Positions 37,853-49,673 are shown, counted from the first letter of the stretch. The stretch is DNA of 64,000 nucleotides from Mycolicibacterium goodii (GCF_022370755.2 NZ_CP092364.2:3410001-3474000), one strand, 5' to 3'. Numbers and translations: made by a program. Notes: generated by a model from the sequence alone, not told the origin.

Positions 37853-38494
37853 GTGCCTGACCGCCAGCGCCGCCGATACGCACCGCGGCTGCCGCGTGAG
37901 CAACGGCGCCAGCAACTGCTCGACGCGGCACTGACCGTGCTGGCCGACTGCCCGCTGCACGAGCTCAGCATGGAGGCCGTCGCCGAGGCCGCGGGCGTGG
38001 GCAAACCGGTCCTCTACACCGCGTACCGCACCAGGGCCGAACTCGTCACCGCACTGCTCACCCGCGAGCACCAGCGAGGGCTCGACCAGGTACGTGCGGC
38101 CCTACCCGACGATCTCGGAGTCGCCGGCCCCACCGAGGCCTACACCGCCACCGTGTCAGCGTTTCTCCAAGCAGTTCTGGAGAACCCGACCCGGTGGCGT
38201 CTCATTCTCACAGTGCCCGACAGTGCGCCTCGCGAGTACCGGGCCGCGGTGCGCCACGCCCGCTCGCAGATCGTCGAACTCGCCGAGTCCTTCGCGCGCG
38301 CCGGCATCGAGCTCGATCCCCGCCTCACGAATTTGGACCCGGCGCTGCTCGGACACACGATGCTGTCGTTCGCGGAGATGCTGGGCCGGCTCGCCGTGCA
38401 CGATCCCGAGACCTACCCGCGCGACCGGCTCCAGGAGTACGCCGCGACGACGATGAAGATGTTCGCCGGGCAGTTCCAGGTCGCGGCGCCCTAG
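37853..38494 (+). CDS. TetR-family transcriptional regulator
   Basis: A protein of 213 residues. The helix-turn-helix part reads REQRRQQLLDAALTVLADC, MEAVAEAAGVGKPVLYTAYR and TRAELVTALLTRE, with the typical Y-x-A-Y recognition-helix end. The C-terminal ligand-binding half is helical (PTRWRLILTVPDSAPREYRA). Start GTG 37853 is chosen because TACCAT is 7 nt upstream and the Arg-rich N-terminal arm begins there; an in-frame ATG 51 nt upstream lies inside the presumed promoter. It corresponds to the region of Rv3007c/Rv3008 in M. tuberculosis but is not obviously either. Its targets are unknown. Confidence 0.83.
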   Translation: MPDRQRRRYAPRLPREQRRQQLLDAALTVLADCPLHELSMEAVAEAAGVGKPVLYTAYRTRAELVTALLTREHQRGLDQVRAALPDDLGVAGPTEAYTATVSAFLQAVLENPTRWRLILTVPDSAPREYRAAVRHARSQIVELAESFARAGIELDPRLTNLDPALLGHTMLSFAEMLGRLAVHDPETYPRDRLQEYAATTMKMFAGQFQVAAP

Positions 38495-38500
38495 GCGTTA

Positions 38501-38590
38501 TGGCCGCAGGCGGCCGAATCAGCCCTGGCCGCGGGCGGCCGAATCAGCCCTGGCCGCGGGCGGCCGAATCAGCCCTGGCCGCAGGCGGCC
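38501..38590. repeat. 25-bp tandem repeat entering gatB 3' end
   Basis: Three complete 25-bp units (38501-38525, 38526-38550, 38551-38575) and a 15-bp partial fourth (38576-38590). Each begins TGGCCGC and contains GGCCGC/GCGGCC, which can fold. The gatB stop codon lies in the third unit (38569-38571), so the repeats arose from the end of gatB. They fill the gap between the convergent TetR and gatB genes and may also act as terminator. Confidence 0.9.
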
Positions 38591-40080
38591 AGCACGAGTT
38601 CACGGACCCGCGCCGCGTCCGCGGAACCCTTCGTGGCCTTCATGACCGCACCGACGATGGCACCGGCGGCCTGGACCTTGCCGCCGCGGATCTTCTCGAC
38701 GATGTCGGGGTTGGCGGCGAGCGCCTCGTCCACCGCGGCCTGGATCACCGAGTCGTCGCGCACCAGCACGAGCCCGCGGTCGGCCATGACCTGCTCGGGC
38801 TCGCCCTCGCCCGCGAGCACACCCTCGACGACCTGACGCGCCAGCTTGTTGGACAGCTTGCCCTCGTCGACGAGCTTCACCACGGCGGCCACCTGGGCGG
38901 GCGTGATGGGCAGTTCATCGACGGCCACCCCGGTTTCATTGGCCTTCTGCACCAGGAAGTTGCCCCACCACGCGCGGGCCGCCTCGCTCGACGCACCGTG
39001 CTCCACGGTGGCCGCGACGAGTTCGACCGCCCCGGCGTTGACCAGGTCGCGCATCACCTCGTCGGAGACCCCCCACTCCTCCTGGATCCGCTTGCGCGAC
39101 AGCCACGGCAGTTCGGGGATCGTCGCGCGCAGGCGCTCGACGAGCTCGGGGCTCGGCGCGACCGGCTCCAGATCGGGCTCGGGGAAATAGCGGTAGTCCT
39201 GTGCGGTCTCCTTGCTGCGCCCCGGCGAGGTGTAGCCGTCCTCGTGGAAGTGCCGGGTCTCCTGCGTGACGGTGCCACCGGTGTCGAGAACGGCCGCCTG
39301 GCGGCGCATCTCGTACCGCACGGCGACCTCGACGCTGCGCAGCGAGTTGACGTTCTTGGTCTCGGTGCGGGTGCCGAATTCCTTGGCGCCCTTCGGTTTG
39401 AGCGACACGTTGGAGTCGCAGCGCATCGAGCCCTGATCCATGCGGACATCCGAAACGCCCAAGGCGCGTATGAGCTGTCGCAGTGCCGTGACGTAGGCGC
39501 GGGCGATCTCGGGGGCCCGTGCGCCGGTGCCCTCGATGGGTTTGGTGACGATCTCGATGAGCGGAACGCCCGCGCGGTTGTAGTCGGCCAGCGATGTCGT
39601 CGCCCCCGCGATTCGGCCCGTGTCGCTGCCGAGGTGGGTCAGCTTGCCGGTGTCCTCCTCCATGTGCGCGCGCTCGATCTCCACGCGCCAGGTGGTGCCG
39701 TCCTCCAGCGGGACGTCGAGGTAGCCGTTGACCGCGATGGGCTCGTCGTACTGCGAGATCTGGTAGTTCTTCGGCTGGTCCGGGTAGAAGTAGTTCTTCC
39801 TGGCGAACCGGCCCCACGGGGTGATCTCGCAGTTGAGCGCCAGCCCGATCCGGATCGCCGACTCCACCGCGGTCTCGTTGAGCACCGGCAGGGCGCCGGG
39901 CAGGCCGAGACACACCGGGCACACCAGCGTGTTGGGCTCGGCACCGAACCGGTTGGCGCACCCGCAGAACATCTTGGTGGCTGTCGACAGCTCGACGTGC
40001 ACCTCCATGCCCATGACGGGTTCGTAGCGCGCGACGACATCGTCGAAGTCAACGAGTTCAGCGGTGGGGGCAACGGTCAT
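38569..40080 (-). CDS. gatB: Asp/Glu-tRNA amidotransferase subunit B
   Basis: A protein of 503 residues. GatB binds the misacylated tRNA and activates the Glu (or Asp) side chain with [23 protein letters not shown] with its zinc Cys pair and [20 protein letters not shown] with the second pair are typical, as are [19 protein letters not shown] and [11 protein letters not shown]. The C-terminal YqeY-like helical domain ends at ACGQG. ATG 40080 has TAAAAT 6 nt upstream, so gatB has its own leaderless promoter 3' of pfkA, apart from gatCA. A tandem repeat includes its last codons. Confidence 0.97.
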   Translation of the reverse strand: MTVAPTAELVDFDDVVARYEPVMGMEVHVELSTATKMFCGCANRFGAEPNTLVCPVCLGLPGALPVLNETAVESAIRIGLALNCEITPWGRFARKNYFYPDQPKNYQISQYDEPIAVNGYLDVPLEDGTTWRVEIERAHMEEDTGKLTHLGSDTGRIAGATTSLADYNRAGVPLIEIVTKPIEGTGARAPEIARAYVTALRQLIRALGVSDVRMDQGSMRCDSNVSLKPKGAKEFGTRTETKNVNSLRSVEVAVRYEMRRQAAVLDTGGTVTQETRHFHEDGYTSPGRSKETAQDYRYFPEPDLEPVAPSPELVERLRATIPELPWLSRKRIQEEWGVSDEVMRDLVNAGAVELVAATVEHGASSEAARAWWGNFLVQKANETGVAVDELPITPAQVAAVVKLVDEGKLSNKLARQVVEGVLAGEGEPEQVMADRGLVLVRDDSVIQAAVDEALAANPDIVEKIRGGKVQAAGAIVGAVMKATKGSADAARVRELVLAACGQG

Positions 40081-40086
40081 GAGGCG

Positions 40087-40092
40087 ATTTTA
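40087..40092 (-). promoter_or_regulatory. -10 element, leaderless start of gatB
   Basis: TAAAAT on the minus strand, 6 nt before ATG 40080, within the 47-bp pfkA-gatB gap. Confidence 0.55.
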
Positions 40093-40127
40093 GTTTGAGC
40101 CTTCACTTCGACCGCGAGCGCCTGAAC

Positions 40128-41159
40128 TCAGCCGAAGAACTCGGCGGCGTCGTCGTAGCGGGACTGTGGCACTAGCTTGAGTTGGCGCACGGCGTCGGCG
40201 AGCGGCACCCGGCCGATCTCCTGCCCGCGCAGCGACACCATCATCCCGTACTCGCCTGCGTGCGCGGCGTCGGCGGCGTTGACGCCGAAGCGCGTCGCCA
40301 GCACACGGTCGTACGGTGTCGGGGTGCCGCCGCGCTGCACGTGCCCGAGCACCGTGACCCGGACCTCTTTGTTGATCCGCTTTTCCACCTCGAGGGCGAG
40401 CTGCTGCGCGACGCCGGTGAACCGCTCGTGGCCGAACTCATCGATGCCGCCCTCCCGAAGCCGCATCGAACCCTCGGCGGGTTTCGCGCCCTCGGCGACC
40501 ACGCAGATGAAGTGTGAGTCGCCGCGCTGGAAGCGCTGCTTGACCAGACGGCACACTTCTTCGACATCGAACGGCTGCTCGGGGATCAACGTCATGTGTG
40601 CCCCCGACGCGATCCCCGCGTTCAGCGCGATCCAGCCGGCATGCCTGCCCATGACCTCGACCAGCATCACGCGCTGATGGGATTCGGCGGTGCTGTGCAG
40701 CCGGTCGATGGCCTCGGTCGCGACGGTCAACGCGGTGTCGTGGCCGAACGTGACGTCGGTGCAGTCGATGTCGTTGTCGATGGTCTTGGGCACGCCGACC
40801 ACGGGCACGTTCTCCTCGGACAGCCAGTGCGCCGCGGTGAGGGTGCCTTCGCCGCCGATCGGGATCAGCACATCGATGCCGTTGTCTTCCAGGGTCTGCT
40901 TGATCTGTTCCAGCCCGTTGCGCAGTTTCTCCGGGTTGACCCGTGCGGTGCCGAGGATCGTGCCGCCCTTGGCCAGCAACCGGTCGTTGCGGTCGTCGTT
41001 GGCCAGCTGGATGCGGCGGTCCTCCAACAGACCGCGCCAACCGTCGAGGAAACCGACCACCGACGAGCCGTAACGCTGATCGCACGTCCGCACGACCGCC
41101 CGGATCACCGCGTTCAGGCCTGGACAGTCACCGCCTCCGGTGAGAACTCCGATCCGCAT
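40128..41159 (-). CDS. pfkA: 6-phosphofructokinase
   Basis: A protein of 343 residues. It phosphorylates fructose 6-phosphate in glycolysis. [20 protein letters not shown] is the nucleotide-binding start. GGEGTLTAA occupies the position that separates ATP- from PPi-users: Gly after the acidic residue, as in actinobacterial ATP-PFKs. [20 protein letters not shown] carries the catalytic Asp, and [20 protein letters not shown] follows. It lies between gatA (18 bp upstream) and gatB (47 bp downstream), an arrangement conserved in mycobacteria. It can be transcribed with gatCA. GGGGAG precedes the ATG by 10 nt. Confidence 0.96.
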   Translation of the reverse strand: MRIGVLTGGGDCPGLNAVIRAVVRTCDQRYGSSVVGFLDGWRGLLEDRRIQLANDDRNDRLLAKGGTILGTARVNPEKLRNGLEQIKQTLEDNGIDVLIPIGGEGTLTAAHWLSEENVPVVGVPKTIDNDIDCTDVTFGHDTALTVATEAIDRLHSTAESHQRVMLVEVMGRHAGWIALNAGIASGAHMTLIPEQPFDVEEVCRLVKQRFQRGDSHFICVVAEGAKPAEGSMRLREGGIDEFGHERFTGVAQQLALEVEKRINKEVRVTVLGHVQRGGTPTPYDRVLATRFGVNAADAAHAGEYGMMVSLRGQEIGRVPLADAVRQLKLVPQSRYDDAAEFFG

Positions 41160-41177
41160 GCCTTACATACTCCCCTG

Positions 41178-42662
41178 TCAGAGCGCGGATGGCAGCGGAC
41201 CGCGCGCTGCCTCGTAAGCCGCGCCGACGCGGTAGAGCCGGTCGTCGGCGAGCGCAGGGGCCATGATCTGCAGGCCGACCGGCAAACCGTCGTCGGGCGA
41301 GAGGCCCGACGGCACCGACATGCCGCAGTGCCCGGCCAGGTTCAGCGGCAATGTGCACAGGTCGAACAGGTACATGGCCAGCGGGTCGTCGACTTTCTCC
41401 CCGAGCGGGAACGCGGTGGTCGGCGTGGCGGGCGACACCAGCACGTCGACGCTCTCATAGGCGCGGTCCAGGTCCCGCGCGATCAACGTGCGAACCTTCT
41501 GGGCCTGGTTGTAGTAGGCGTCGTAGTAGCCCGCCGAGAGCGCGTACGTGCCGATCATGATGCGGCGCTTGACTTCTGGGCCGAAACCGGCGGCACGCGT
41601 GAGTGCCATGACCTCTTCGGCACTGTGAGTGCCGTCGTCGCCGACACGCAGGCCGAACCGCATCGCGTCGAAACGCGCGAGGTTGCTCGACACCTCCGAC
41701 GGCAGGATCAGGTAGTAGGCCGCCATGGCGTGGTCGAAGTGCGGGCAGTCCACCTCGGTCACCTCGGCGCCCAGCGCGGTCAACTGCTCGACGGCGGCGT
41801 TGAACGACTCCAGCACTCCCGGCTGGTAGCCGTCACCGCGCAGCTGCTTGACCACGCCGACGCGCACGCCTCTGAGGTCACCGGAGGCACCGGCCTTCGC
41901 CGCGGCGACCACATCGGGTACCGCGGCGTCCACCGACGTCGAGTCACGCGCGTCGTGGCCGGCGATCACCGCGTGCAGCAGCGCGGTGTCCAGCACCGTG
42001 CGAGCGCACGGGCCGCCCTGGTCGAGTGAGGAGGCACACGCGATCAGCCCGTACCGGGACACCGTGCCGTAGGTGGGCTTGACGCCGACGGTCGCGGTCA
42101 GCGCGGCCGGCTGGCGGATGGAACCGCCGGTGTCCGACCCGATGGCCAGCGGTGCCTGATACGCCGCCAGGGCCGCGGCGCTGCCGCCGCCGGAGCCGCC
42201 AGGCACACGCTCGGTGTTCCACGGGTTGCGCGTGGGACCGTACGCCGAGTTCTCGGTCGAGCTGCCCATGGCGAACTCGTCCATGTTGGTCTTGCCGAGG
42301 ATCGGGATGCCCGCGGCGCGCAGCTTGACCGTCACGGTCGCGTCGTACGGTGAGCGCCAGCCTTCGAGGATCTTCGAACCGCAGGTCGTGGGCATGTCAG
42401 TCGTGGTGAACACGTCCTTGAGCGCCAGCGGCACGCCGGCCAGCGGGGACGGGAGCTGCTCACCGGCCGCGACCGCGGCGTCGATCCGGGCCGCCTCGGC
42501 CAGCGCGGAATCGGCGGCGACGTGCAGGAACGCGTTGAACCGGTCGTCGGTGGCGGCGATCTGGTCCAGGTGGGCCTGGGTGACCTCGGTCGACGACAGC
42601 TCCTTGGCCGCGATCTTGGCGCCGAGGGTTGCCGCGTCGCTCCTGATCAGTTCGGTGCTCAT
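41178..42662 (-). CDS. gatA: Asp/Glu-tRNA amidotransferase subunit A
   Basis: A protein of 494 residues of the amidase-signature family. GatA hydrolyses glutamine and passes the ammonia to GatB. The Ser-cisSer-Lys triad is visible: Lys82 (in ALKDVF), Ser157 (in [10 protein letters not shown], 155-164) and Ser181 (in GSDTGGS). [20 protein letters not shown] follows. Length is normal. ATG 42662 overlaps the gatC stop by 4 bp, coupling the two; pfkA follows 18 bp after the stop. Confidence 0.97.
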   Translation of the reverse strand: MSTELIRSDAATLGAKIAAKELSSTEVTQAHLDQIAATDDRFNAFLHVAADSALAEAARIDAAVAAGEQLPSPLAGVPLALKDVFTTTDMPTTCGSKILEGWRSPYDATVTVKLRAAGIPILGKTNMDEFAMGSSTENSAYGPTRNPWNTERVPGGSGGGSAAALAAYQAPLAIGSDTGGSIRQPAALTATVGVKPTYGTVSRYGLIACASSLDQGGPCARTVLDTALLHAVIAGHDARDSTSVDAAVPDVVAAAKAGASGDLRGVRVGVVKQLRGDGYQPGVLESFNAAVEQLTALGAEVTEVDCPHFDHAMAAYYLILPSEVSSNLARFDAMRFGLRVGDDGTHSAEEVMALTRAAGFGPEVKRRIMIGTYALSAGYYDAYYNQAQKVRTLIARDLDRAYESVDVLVSPATPTTAFPLGEKVDDPLAMYLFDLCTLPLNLAGHCGMSVPSGLSPDDGLPVGLQIMAPALADDRLYRVGAAYEAARGPLPSAL

Positions 42663-42958
42663 TCGGGCTCCCCCAGAATCCTCGGTACCGCGAACCGGCC
42701 CTCGGCCGCTTTCGGTGCGGCCGCCAGCGCCTCGTCCTGGGCCAGGCTCGGCAGCACCGCGTCGGGCCGGGTCACGTTGACGTCCTTGAGTGGGTTGTCG
42801 GTGGGCTCCACGCCGGTGACGTCAACGGACTGGATCTGGCTGACATAGCCGAGGATCGCGTCCAATTGGCCGGCGAAACCGTCCAGCTCGTCTTCGGTCA
42901 GCGCCAGCCGGGCCAGTCGAGCCAGGTGGGCGACCTCGTCTCGGGAGATCTGTGACAC
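42659..42958 (-). CDS. gatC: Asp/Glu-tRNA amidotransferase subunit C
   Basis: A protein of 99 residues. [20 protein letters not shown] and [20 protein letters not shown] are the GatC helices; [20 protein letters not shown] is the extended segment that wraps around GatA. It stabilises the GatAB complex. GTG 42958 has TAGGCT 8 nt upstream and no Shine-Dalgarno, consistent with a near-leaderless transcript. It overlaps gatA by 4 bp and is the first gene of gatC-gatA-pfkA. Confidence 0.95.
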   Translation of the reverse strand: MSQISRDEVAHLARLARLALTEDELDGFAGQLDAILGYVSQIQSVDVTGVEPTDNPLKDVNVTRPDAVLPSLAQDEALAAAPKAAEGRFAVPRILGEPE

Positions 42959-42966
42959 GACAAAGC

Positions 42967-42972
42967 AGCCTA
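42967..42972 (-). promoter_or_regulatory. -10 element of gatC-gatA-pfkA
   Basis: TAGGCT on the minus strand, 8 nt before GTG 42958. Confidence 0.4.
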
Positions 42973-43024
42973 GTCACCGGTGGTGGGGGTCGGGGCCACA
43001 GGGCGGGAGCGAAGCGACCGGACA

Positions 43025-43038
43025 TGCTCACGTGAGCA
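43025..43038. promoter_or_regulatory. 14-bp perfect palindrome
   Basis: TGCTCACGTGAGCA lies between divergent gatC and the ACT-domain gene, 21 bp before the latter's start. It looks like a binding site for a dimeric regulator; the protein is not known. Confidence 0.4.
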
Positions 43039-43059
43039 CGCTGTGAAACAGTGTTGGCC

Positions 43060-43719
43060 GTGCCTTCGTATCTGCTGCGCGTCCAACTGGAGGACCGGCC
43101 CGGCAGCCTCGGCTCGCTGGCGGTCGCCCTCGGCTCGGTCGGCGCAGACATCCTGTCGCTCGACGTCGTCGAGCGTGGGCCCGGCTTCGCGATCGACGAT
43201 CTGGTCGTCGAGCTGCCCGCCGGGTCCATGCCCGACACCCTGATCACGGCCGCGGAGAACCTGTCCGGTGTATACGTCGACAGCATCCGCCCGCATACCG
43301 GTCTGCTTGAGGCGCACCGTGAGCTCGAGCTGATCGATCACATCGCGGCGGCGCGCACCAAGGGCGACAAGTTGCAGGTTCTCGCCGCCGAGGCGCCGCG
43401 CGTGCTGCGCGTCGGGTGGTGCACGGTGGTGCGGTCCACCGGCGACAGCGCCGAACGCCTCGCTGCCAGCAATGGCGCGCCGGAGACGCAGGCCACGACC
43501 GCGCCGTGGTTGCCGCTGCAGCACGCCGCGGCGCTCGATGAGACAGAAGACTGGGTGCCGCAGGTGTGGCGCGACATGGACACGACCCTGGCGGCGGCGC
43601 CGCTCGGCGACCATGACACCGCGGTGATGCTCGGCAGGCCCGGCGGTCCCGGGTTCCGGCCGTCGGAGGTTGCCCGGCTGGGGTATCTCGCCGGGATCGT
43701 CGCGACGATACTTCGCTGA
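43060..43719 (+). CDS. ACT-domain protein
   Basis: A protein of 219 residues. The N-terminal ACT domain reads SYLLRVQLEDRPGSLGSLAV, ALGSVGADILSLDVVERGPG and FAIDDLVVELP, typical of amino-acid-binding regulatory domains. A second half (from about 95, DHIAAARTKGDKLQVLAAEA, RVLRVGWCTVVRS and a C-terminal LGYLAGIVATILR) has no recognised catalytic motif. By position it matches Rv3013. GTG 43060 is preferred to GTG 43051 because the family begins with SYLLRV. It is divergent from gatC. It probably senses an amino acid; its partner is unknown. Confidence 0.8.
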   Translation: MPSYLLRVQLEDRPGSLGSLAVALGSVGADILSLDVVERGPGFAIDDLVVELPAGSMPDTLITAAENLSGVYVDSIRPHTGLLEAHRELELIDHIAAARTKGDKLQVLAAEAPRVLRVGWCTVVRSTGDSAERLAASNGAPETQATTAPWLPLQHAAALDETEDWVPQVWRDMDTTLAAAPLGDHDTAVMLGRPGGPGFRPSEVARLGYLAGIVATILR

Positions 43720-43810
43720 CCCACCCCGATTTTGCGCGGAGGGCGTGCCGTGCGAGCTGTTAGCGTGGCCGCAGAGGTTCGACGACTGCATCCGCCACGG
43801 AAGGCCCTGT

Positions 43811-44419
43811 GTGGGAACGCTGCTGATTGTCCTTGCTGTCCTGTTGTTCATCGCCGCGGCCGTGGTTCTGGTCATCGCGCTGCGCAAACCGGGCGGGGCG
43901 CAACAACCACGCGCGCGCCAGGATCCGTTGAGGTTCGCCGAGATGCCGCGGTTCGGGCCCGCCCAACTGGGCCCGGGCGCGATCGTGAGCCACGGCGGGA
44001 TCGACTATGTGGTGCGCGGTTCGGTCACCCTGCGCGAGGGTCCGTTCGTGTGGTGGGAGCACCTGCTCGAAGGCGGCCAGGAGCCGGTCTGGTTCAGTGT
44101 CGAGGACGACGAGGGCCGGCTCGAGCTCGTGATGTGGCGTCGACTGCAGGGCGTGCCGCTGCAGCCGGGTGGGGACCACACCGTCGACGGTGTGGTGTAC
44201 CGCGAGACCGAACGCGGCCGCGCGTCCTACACCACCGAGGGCACCACCGGTCTGCCGCCGGCGGGTGACATGACCTACGTCGACTACGCGAATGCCGACG
44301 AGACGATGTTCCTCGGATTCGAGCAGTGGGCGCCGACGATGGGTTGGGAGGTGTCGGTCGGCCGCGCGGTGTCGCCGGGCGAGCTGACCGTGTACCCGGC
44401 CCCGCCCGCGACCGCCTAG
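43811..44419 (+). CDS. DUF4178 membrane-anchored protein
   Basis: A protein of 202 residues. An N-terminal membrane helix (GTLLIVLAVLLFIAAAVVLV, 2-21) is followed by a DUF4178 domain: PAQLGPGAIVSHGGIDYVVR, LREGPFVWWEHLLEGG, VWFSVEDDEGRLELVMWRRL and YVDYANADETMFLGFEQWAP. The domain is all-beta in character. GTG 43811 is chosen for GGAAGG 6 nt upstream and because the helix begins there. It is the first of five genes (DUF4178, DUF2617, DUF4247, DUF350, spermidine-synthase-like) with very short gaps or overlaps. Function unknown; a cytosolic scaffold or sensor role in the module is only a guess. Confidence 0.8.
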   Translation: MGTLLIVLAVLLFIAAAVVLVIALRKPGGAQQPRARQDPLRFAEMPRFGPAQLGPGAIVSHGGIDYVVRGSVTLREGPFVWWEHLLEGGQEPVWFSVEDDEGRLELVMWRRLQGVPLQPGGDHTVDGVVYRETERGRASYTTEGTTGLPPAGDMTYVDYANADETMFLGFEQWAPTMGWEVSVGRAVSPGELTVYPAPPATA

Positions 44420-44427
44420 GGCCGCCG

Positions 44428-44931
44428 GTGCCCCTGTACGAACTCGCCGTACCACCCGCCGATGTGTGCGGTACCGCACTGCGTCTGGCGCTCAACGCAC
44501 CCGCACCCACGCCTCTGGCGAGCGTCGAGCTGCCGCATCCACGGGGTGGGGCACTCACCCTCGGAGTGCTCGGCGCGTCCCACGTCGTGACCGTCACCCA
44601 CCCGGAACACACGTTCTCGGAAGAGATCTCGTGCACCGCGCCGAACGCGGCGGCCGGCCTGCCCCGACAGGCCCGGCATCGCGGGTACCGGCTGCGCGCG
44701 CGGACCGACATCCTCGACGAAACGCAATTCCGGACGCTGGCAACATGGTTGCGCACCAATTGCACAAGCCGTCGCGGATGGGTGGGCGGCGCCTTCCCCG
44801 GCGACGACGCCGCGTTGACGGCGCTCTCGGCGCGGCCGAACCGGTCCGGATGGCGGTGGCGCACCTGGCATCTCTATCCCGACACCGACGGCGGGACCGT
44901 GGTGTCCACCTCGAGCCGGTGGTGCCCGTGA
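44428..44931 (+). CDS. DUF2617 protein
   Basis: A protein of 167 residues. It matches DUF2617: YELAVPPADVCGTALRLALN, LASVELPHPRGGALTLGVLG, ASHVVTVTHPEHTFSEEISC and the C-terminal RPNRSGWRWRTWHLYPD. There is no signal peptide or membrane helix, so it is cytosolic. GTG 44428 lies 8 bp after the DUF4178 stop; the Shine-Dalgarno is weak (AGGGC), suggesting coupling. Its TGA overlaps the GTG of the next gene. Function unknown; it is found almost only in this type of cluster. Confidence 0.75.
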   Translation: MPLYELAVPPADVCGTALRLALNAPAPTPLASVELPHPRGGALTLGVLGASHVVTVTHPEHTFSEEISCTAPNAAAGLPRQARHRGYRLRARTDILDETQFRTLATWLRTNCTSRRGWVGGAFPGDDAALTALSARPNRSGWRWRTWHLYPDTDGGTVVSTSSRWCP

Positions 44932-45356
44932 CCCGCAACCAGCACTTCGTCCTGGCCGCGGTACTGGCCATCGCCGGTGTGGTGCTCCTGCTGCTGGGCA
45001 TCTCTCGACTGGCCGACGTGCGGTCCTACATCGCCAAGAACTACCAGCACTACTCGAGCAGCGCCGACGGCGAGCGGTACACGTGCGACGGACCTCCGGC
45101 CACGGTGGCCGACACCCTGGCCGCCGAACAACGGCCCGAGGCCCGCGCCAGCGACCGCGGCATCGAATACCTGCGCTACGACGACTACATCGTCACCGTC
45201 GGCGCAGACAGTCCCCGCCCGTGCAGCATCCGGGTCGAGGACATCGCCGGCGGTTACAGCCGGGGTTCGTACATCTTCCTCGGGCCCGGCTTCACACCCG
45301 GCTCACCGGCAGGTGGTTCCGGAGGCAGTTCCGGCGGACCCGACGGCGCGAAGTGA
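44928..45356 (+). CDS. DUF4247 membrane-anchored protein
   Basis: A protein of 142 residues. One N-terminal helix ([20 protein letters not shown], 6-25) anchors it. The outer domain has [40 protein letters not shown] and [19 protein letters not shown], with two Cys (in YTCDG and RPCSI) that may form a disulphide. The tail is Gly/Ser-rich ([14 protein letters not shown]) as in surface-exposed proteins. GTG 44928 overlaps the DUF2617 stop by 4 bp. It would be the external partner in the five-gene module. Confidence 0.75.
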   Translation: MTRNQHFVLAAVLAIAGVVLLLLGISRLADVRSYIAKNYQHYSSSADGERYTCDGPPATVADTLAAEQRPEARASDRGIEYLRYDDYIVTVGADSPRPCSIRVEDIAGGYSRGSYIFLGPGFTPGSPAGGSGGSSGGPDGAK

Positions 45357-45399
45357 CGCTCGACCCCACCACAGGACCACACCACAGGAGGCGACATCC

Positions 45400-45894
45400 A
45401 TGACGACAGCCGTGATCCGCACCCCCGCGGCGGTGCAGCACCTGGCCGCGGTGGAATTCGGCAGCATCAACCCCGACCAACTCGCGCAGAACCTGGTGGC
45501 CGCGCTCCTGTACTTCGCGGTCGGCGTCGTCGTACTGGCGGCCGGGTTCCTGATGGTCGACATCCTGACCCCTGGTGACCTGCGCCGGCTGGTGTTCGTC
45601 GAGTACCGCCCGAACGCGGTCGCCGTCGCCTCGGCGATGTATGCCGCCCTGGCGGCCGTGGTGATCACCGCGATCGCCACGAGCTCGGATTCCTTGGCGC
45701 AGGGCCTGCTCGACGCCGCGGTATACGGGCTGATCGGGGTGCTGCTGCAGGGCATCGCGCTCGTGGTGATGGAAGTCGCGGTGCCCGGCCGCTTCCGCGA
45801 CCTCATCACCGCCGAGACCCTGCATCCCTCGGCCATCGCCACGGCCGTCGTGCTGCTGGCCGTGGGAGGGGTCAACGCCGCCGCGCTGTCATGA
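45400..45894 (+). CDS. DUF350 integral membrane protein
   Basis: A protein of 164 residues with four membrane helices: [20 protein letters not shown], then [40 protein letters not shown] and [39 protein letters not shown] lies between the first two. This is the DUF350 (YjfL) family, thought to form a small membrane unit of two repeats. AGGAGG stands 8 nt before ATG 45400. Its stop overlaps the start of the spermidine-synthase-like gene by 4 bp, so the two are made together. In other bacteria DUF350 genes also sit beside polyamine or ATP-grasp enzymes. Confidence 0.82.
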   Translation: MTTAVIRTPAAVQHLAAVEFGSINPDQLAQNLVAALLYFAVGVVVLAAGFLMVDILTPGDLRRLVFVEYRPNAVAVASAMYAALAAVVITAIATSSDSLAQGLLDAAVYGLIGVLLQGIALVVMEVAVPGRFRDLITAETLHPSAIATAVVLLAVGGVNAAALS

Positions 45895-47477
45895 GCGGGG
45901 CCACAGCCGCCACCGCACCCGGACCGGGCCCCGCAGCGGACGCCGGTTTCTCGACGCGGTGGCGTGCCCTCCTGCTGGCGGCCGTGGCGGCATGCGCGGC
46001 GTGCGGGATCGTCTACGAACTCGCACTGCTGACACTGTCGACGAGCCTGCACGGCGGCGGCATCGTCGCCACGTCACTGATCGTTGCGGGCTATGTCGCG
46101 GCGCTGGGCGCAGGCGCACTACTGATCAAGCCGTTTCTGGCCCACGCGGCCATCACGTTCGTCGCCGTCGAGACGCTCCTGGGCATCGTCGGCGGTCTGT
46201 CGGCCACGGCGCTTTACGTCACGTTCGCCTTCATCGGCGGTTCGGTGTGGGTTTTGGTGGTCGGCACGGCCCTGATCGGTGCGCTGGTGGGCGCCGAGGT
46301 GCCGCTGCTCATGACGCTGCTGCAGCGGGGCAGGCTCGCGGGCGCCTCCGACGCCGGGCGGGTGTTGGCCAACCTCAACGCCGCTGACTACCTCGGTGCA
46401 CTGATCGGCGGTTTGGCGTGGCCGTTCCTGCTGCTGCCGCACCTCGGCATGATCCGTGGCGCGGCCGCCACCGGCATCGTCAATCTCGCGGCGGCGGCCG
46501 TGGTGAGCGTGTTCCTGCTGCGCCGCGTGCTCACCCGCGTCCAGCTCGTGACGGCCCTCGGTGTCCTTGCGAGCGCACTGGGGGTGCTCACGACGTTGCT
46601 GATCATCGCCGAGGGCATCGAAACCACCACGCGCCAAAGGCTTTACAGCGATCCCATCGTGGCGTTCGAGCGGTCGGCCTACCAGGAGATCGTGGTGACC
46701 CGGCGCGGGGACGACACCCGGCTGTATCTCGATGGGGCACTGCAGTTCTCGACGCGCGACGAGTTCCGCTACACCGAGAGCCTGGTCTATCCGGCGCTGG
46801 GCTCAGGTGCCCGTTCGGTGCTGATCCTCGGTGGCGGCGACGGTCTGGCCGCGCGGGAACTGCTGCGCCAACCGGGCATCGACACCATCGTCCAGGTCGA
46901 GCTCGACCCCGCGGTCGTCGACCTGGCGCGCACCACACTGAGCGACATCAACGCGGGTTCGCTGACCGACCCGCGCGTGAAGGTGATCGTCGACGACGCG
47001 ATGACGTGGCTGCGACAACCGGATTCGGTGCCCGAGGGCGGCTTCGACGCGGTGATCGTCGACCTGCCCGATCCGGACAACCCGGTGCTGGGGCGGCTGT
47101 ACTCGACGGAGTTCTACGCGCTGGTGGGCCGCGTACTCGCCGGAGACGGTCTGATGGCCGTGCAGGCCGGAAGCCCGTACTCGACACTGAATGCGTTCTG
47201 GCGCAACGTTTCCACCATCGAATCGGCCGGCTTCGCCGTCACGCCCTACCACGTGCACGTCCCGACGTTCGGCGACTGGGGCTTCGCGTTGGCGCGCCGT
47301 GGCGAGGCACCGCCCACACCGCGGATTCCCGAGAGCGCGCCACCACTGCGGTTCCTCGACCAACGGGTCCTCGACGCGGCGACGGTCTTCTCCCCCGACA
47401 TCGGTCCACGCGCCATGGAGCCGTCGACACTGGCCAATCCGCGCATCGTCGACGATATGCGGCAGGGCTACAACTGA
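45891..47477 (+). CDS. Membrane-bound spermidine-synthase-like enzyme
   Basis: A protein of 528 residues. The first 245 hold about seven membrane helices (for example [20 protein letters not shown]). The rest is an aminopropyltransferase-like domain with [40 protein letters not shown] and the dcSAM/SAM loop [15 protein letters not shown] (311-325). It ends in [20 protein letters not shown], where Asp391 takes the place of the catalytic Asp. In ordinary spermidine synthases the motif is D-[AS/C]-[YT]-D-P; here it is D-L-P-D-P, so substrate and even reaction may differ. No SAM decarboxylase is in the window. It is last in the module and ends 4 bp before the opposing ligA stop. Confidence 0.82.
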   Translation: MSGATAATAPGPGPAADAGFSTRWRALLLAAVAACAACGIVYELALLTLSTSLHGGGIVATSLIVAGYVAALGAGALLIKPFLAHAAITFVAVETLLGIVGGLSATALYVTFAFIGGSVWVLVVGTALIGALVGAEVPLLMTLLQRGRLAGASDAGRVLANLNAADYLGALIGGLAWPFLLLPHLGMIRGAAATGIVNLAAAAVVSVFLLRRVLTRVQLVTALGVLASALGVLTTLLIIAEGIETTTRQRLYSDPIVAFERSAYQEIVVTRRGDDTRLYLDGALQFSTRDEFRYTESLVYPALGSGARSVLILGGGDGLAARELLRQPGIDTIVQVELDPAVVDLARTTLSDINAGSLTDPRVKVIVDDAMTWLRQPDSVPEGGFDAVIVDLPDPDNPVLGRLYSTEFYALVGRVLAGDGLMAVQAGSPYSTLNAFWRNVSTIESAGFAVTPYHVHVPTFGDWGFALARRGEAPPTPRIPESAPPLRFLDQRVLDAATVFSPDIGPRAMEPSTLANPRIVDDMRQGYN

Positions 47478-47481
47478 GCGC

Positions 47482-49599
<2,118 letters not shown>

Positions 49600-49661
49600 G
49601 CCGAGCGCACCGACAGCCATCATCACCCCTTGCTGGGGCATCGGAAGATCCTTCGGGTGAT

Positions 49662-49667
49662 TAACCT
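49662..49667 (+). promoter_or_regulatory. -10 element, leaderless start of mmcQ-like gene
   Basis: TAACCT, 6 nt before ATG 49674. Confidence 0.5.
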
Positions 49668-49673
49668 AGCGCT

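Noticed and set aside
38501..38590. Possible CRISPR array
   Set aside because: The units are 25 bp and directly joined with no variable spacers, and no cas gene is present.
38194..40098. Plus-strand open frame of 634 codons opposite gatB
   Set aside because: It starts inside the TetR gene in another frame and crosses the tandem repeat; gatB on the minus strand is certain.
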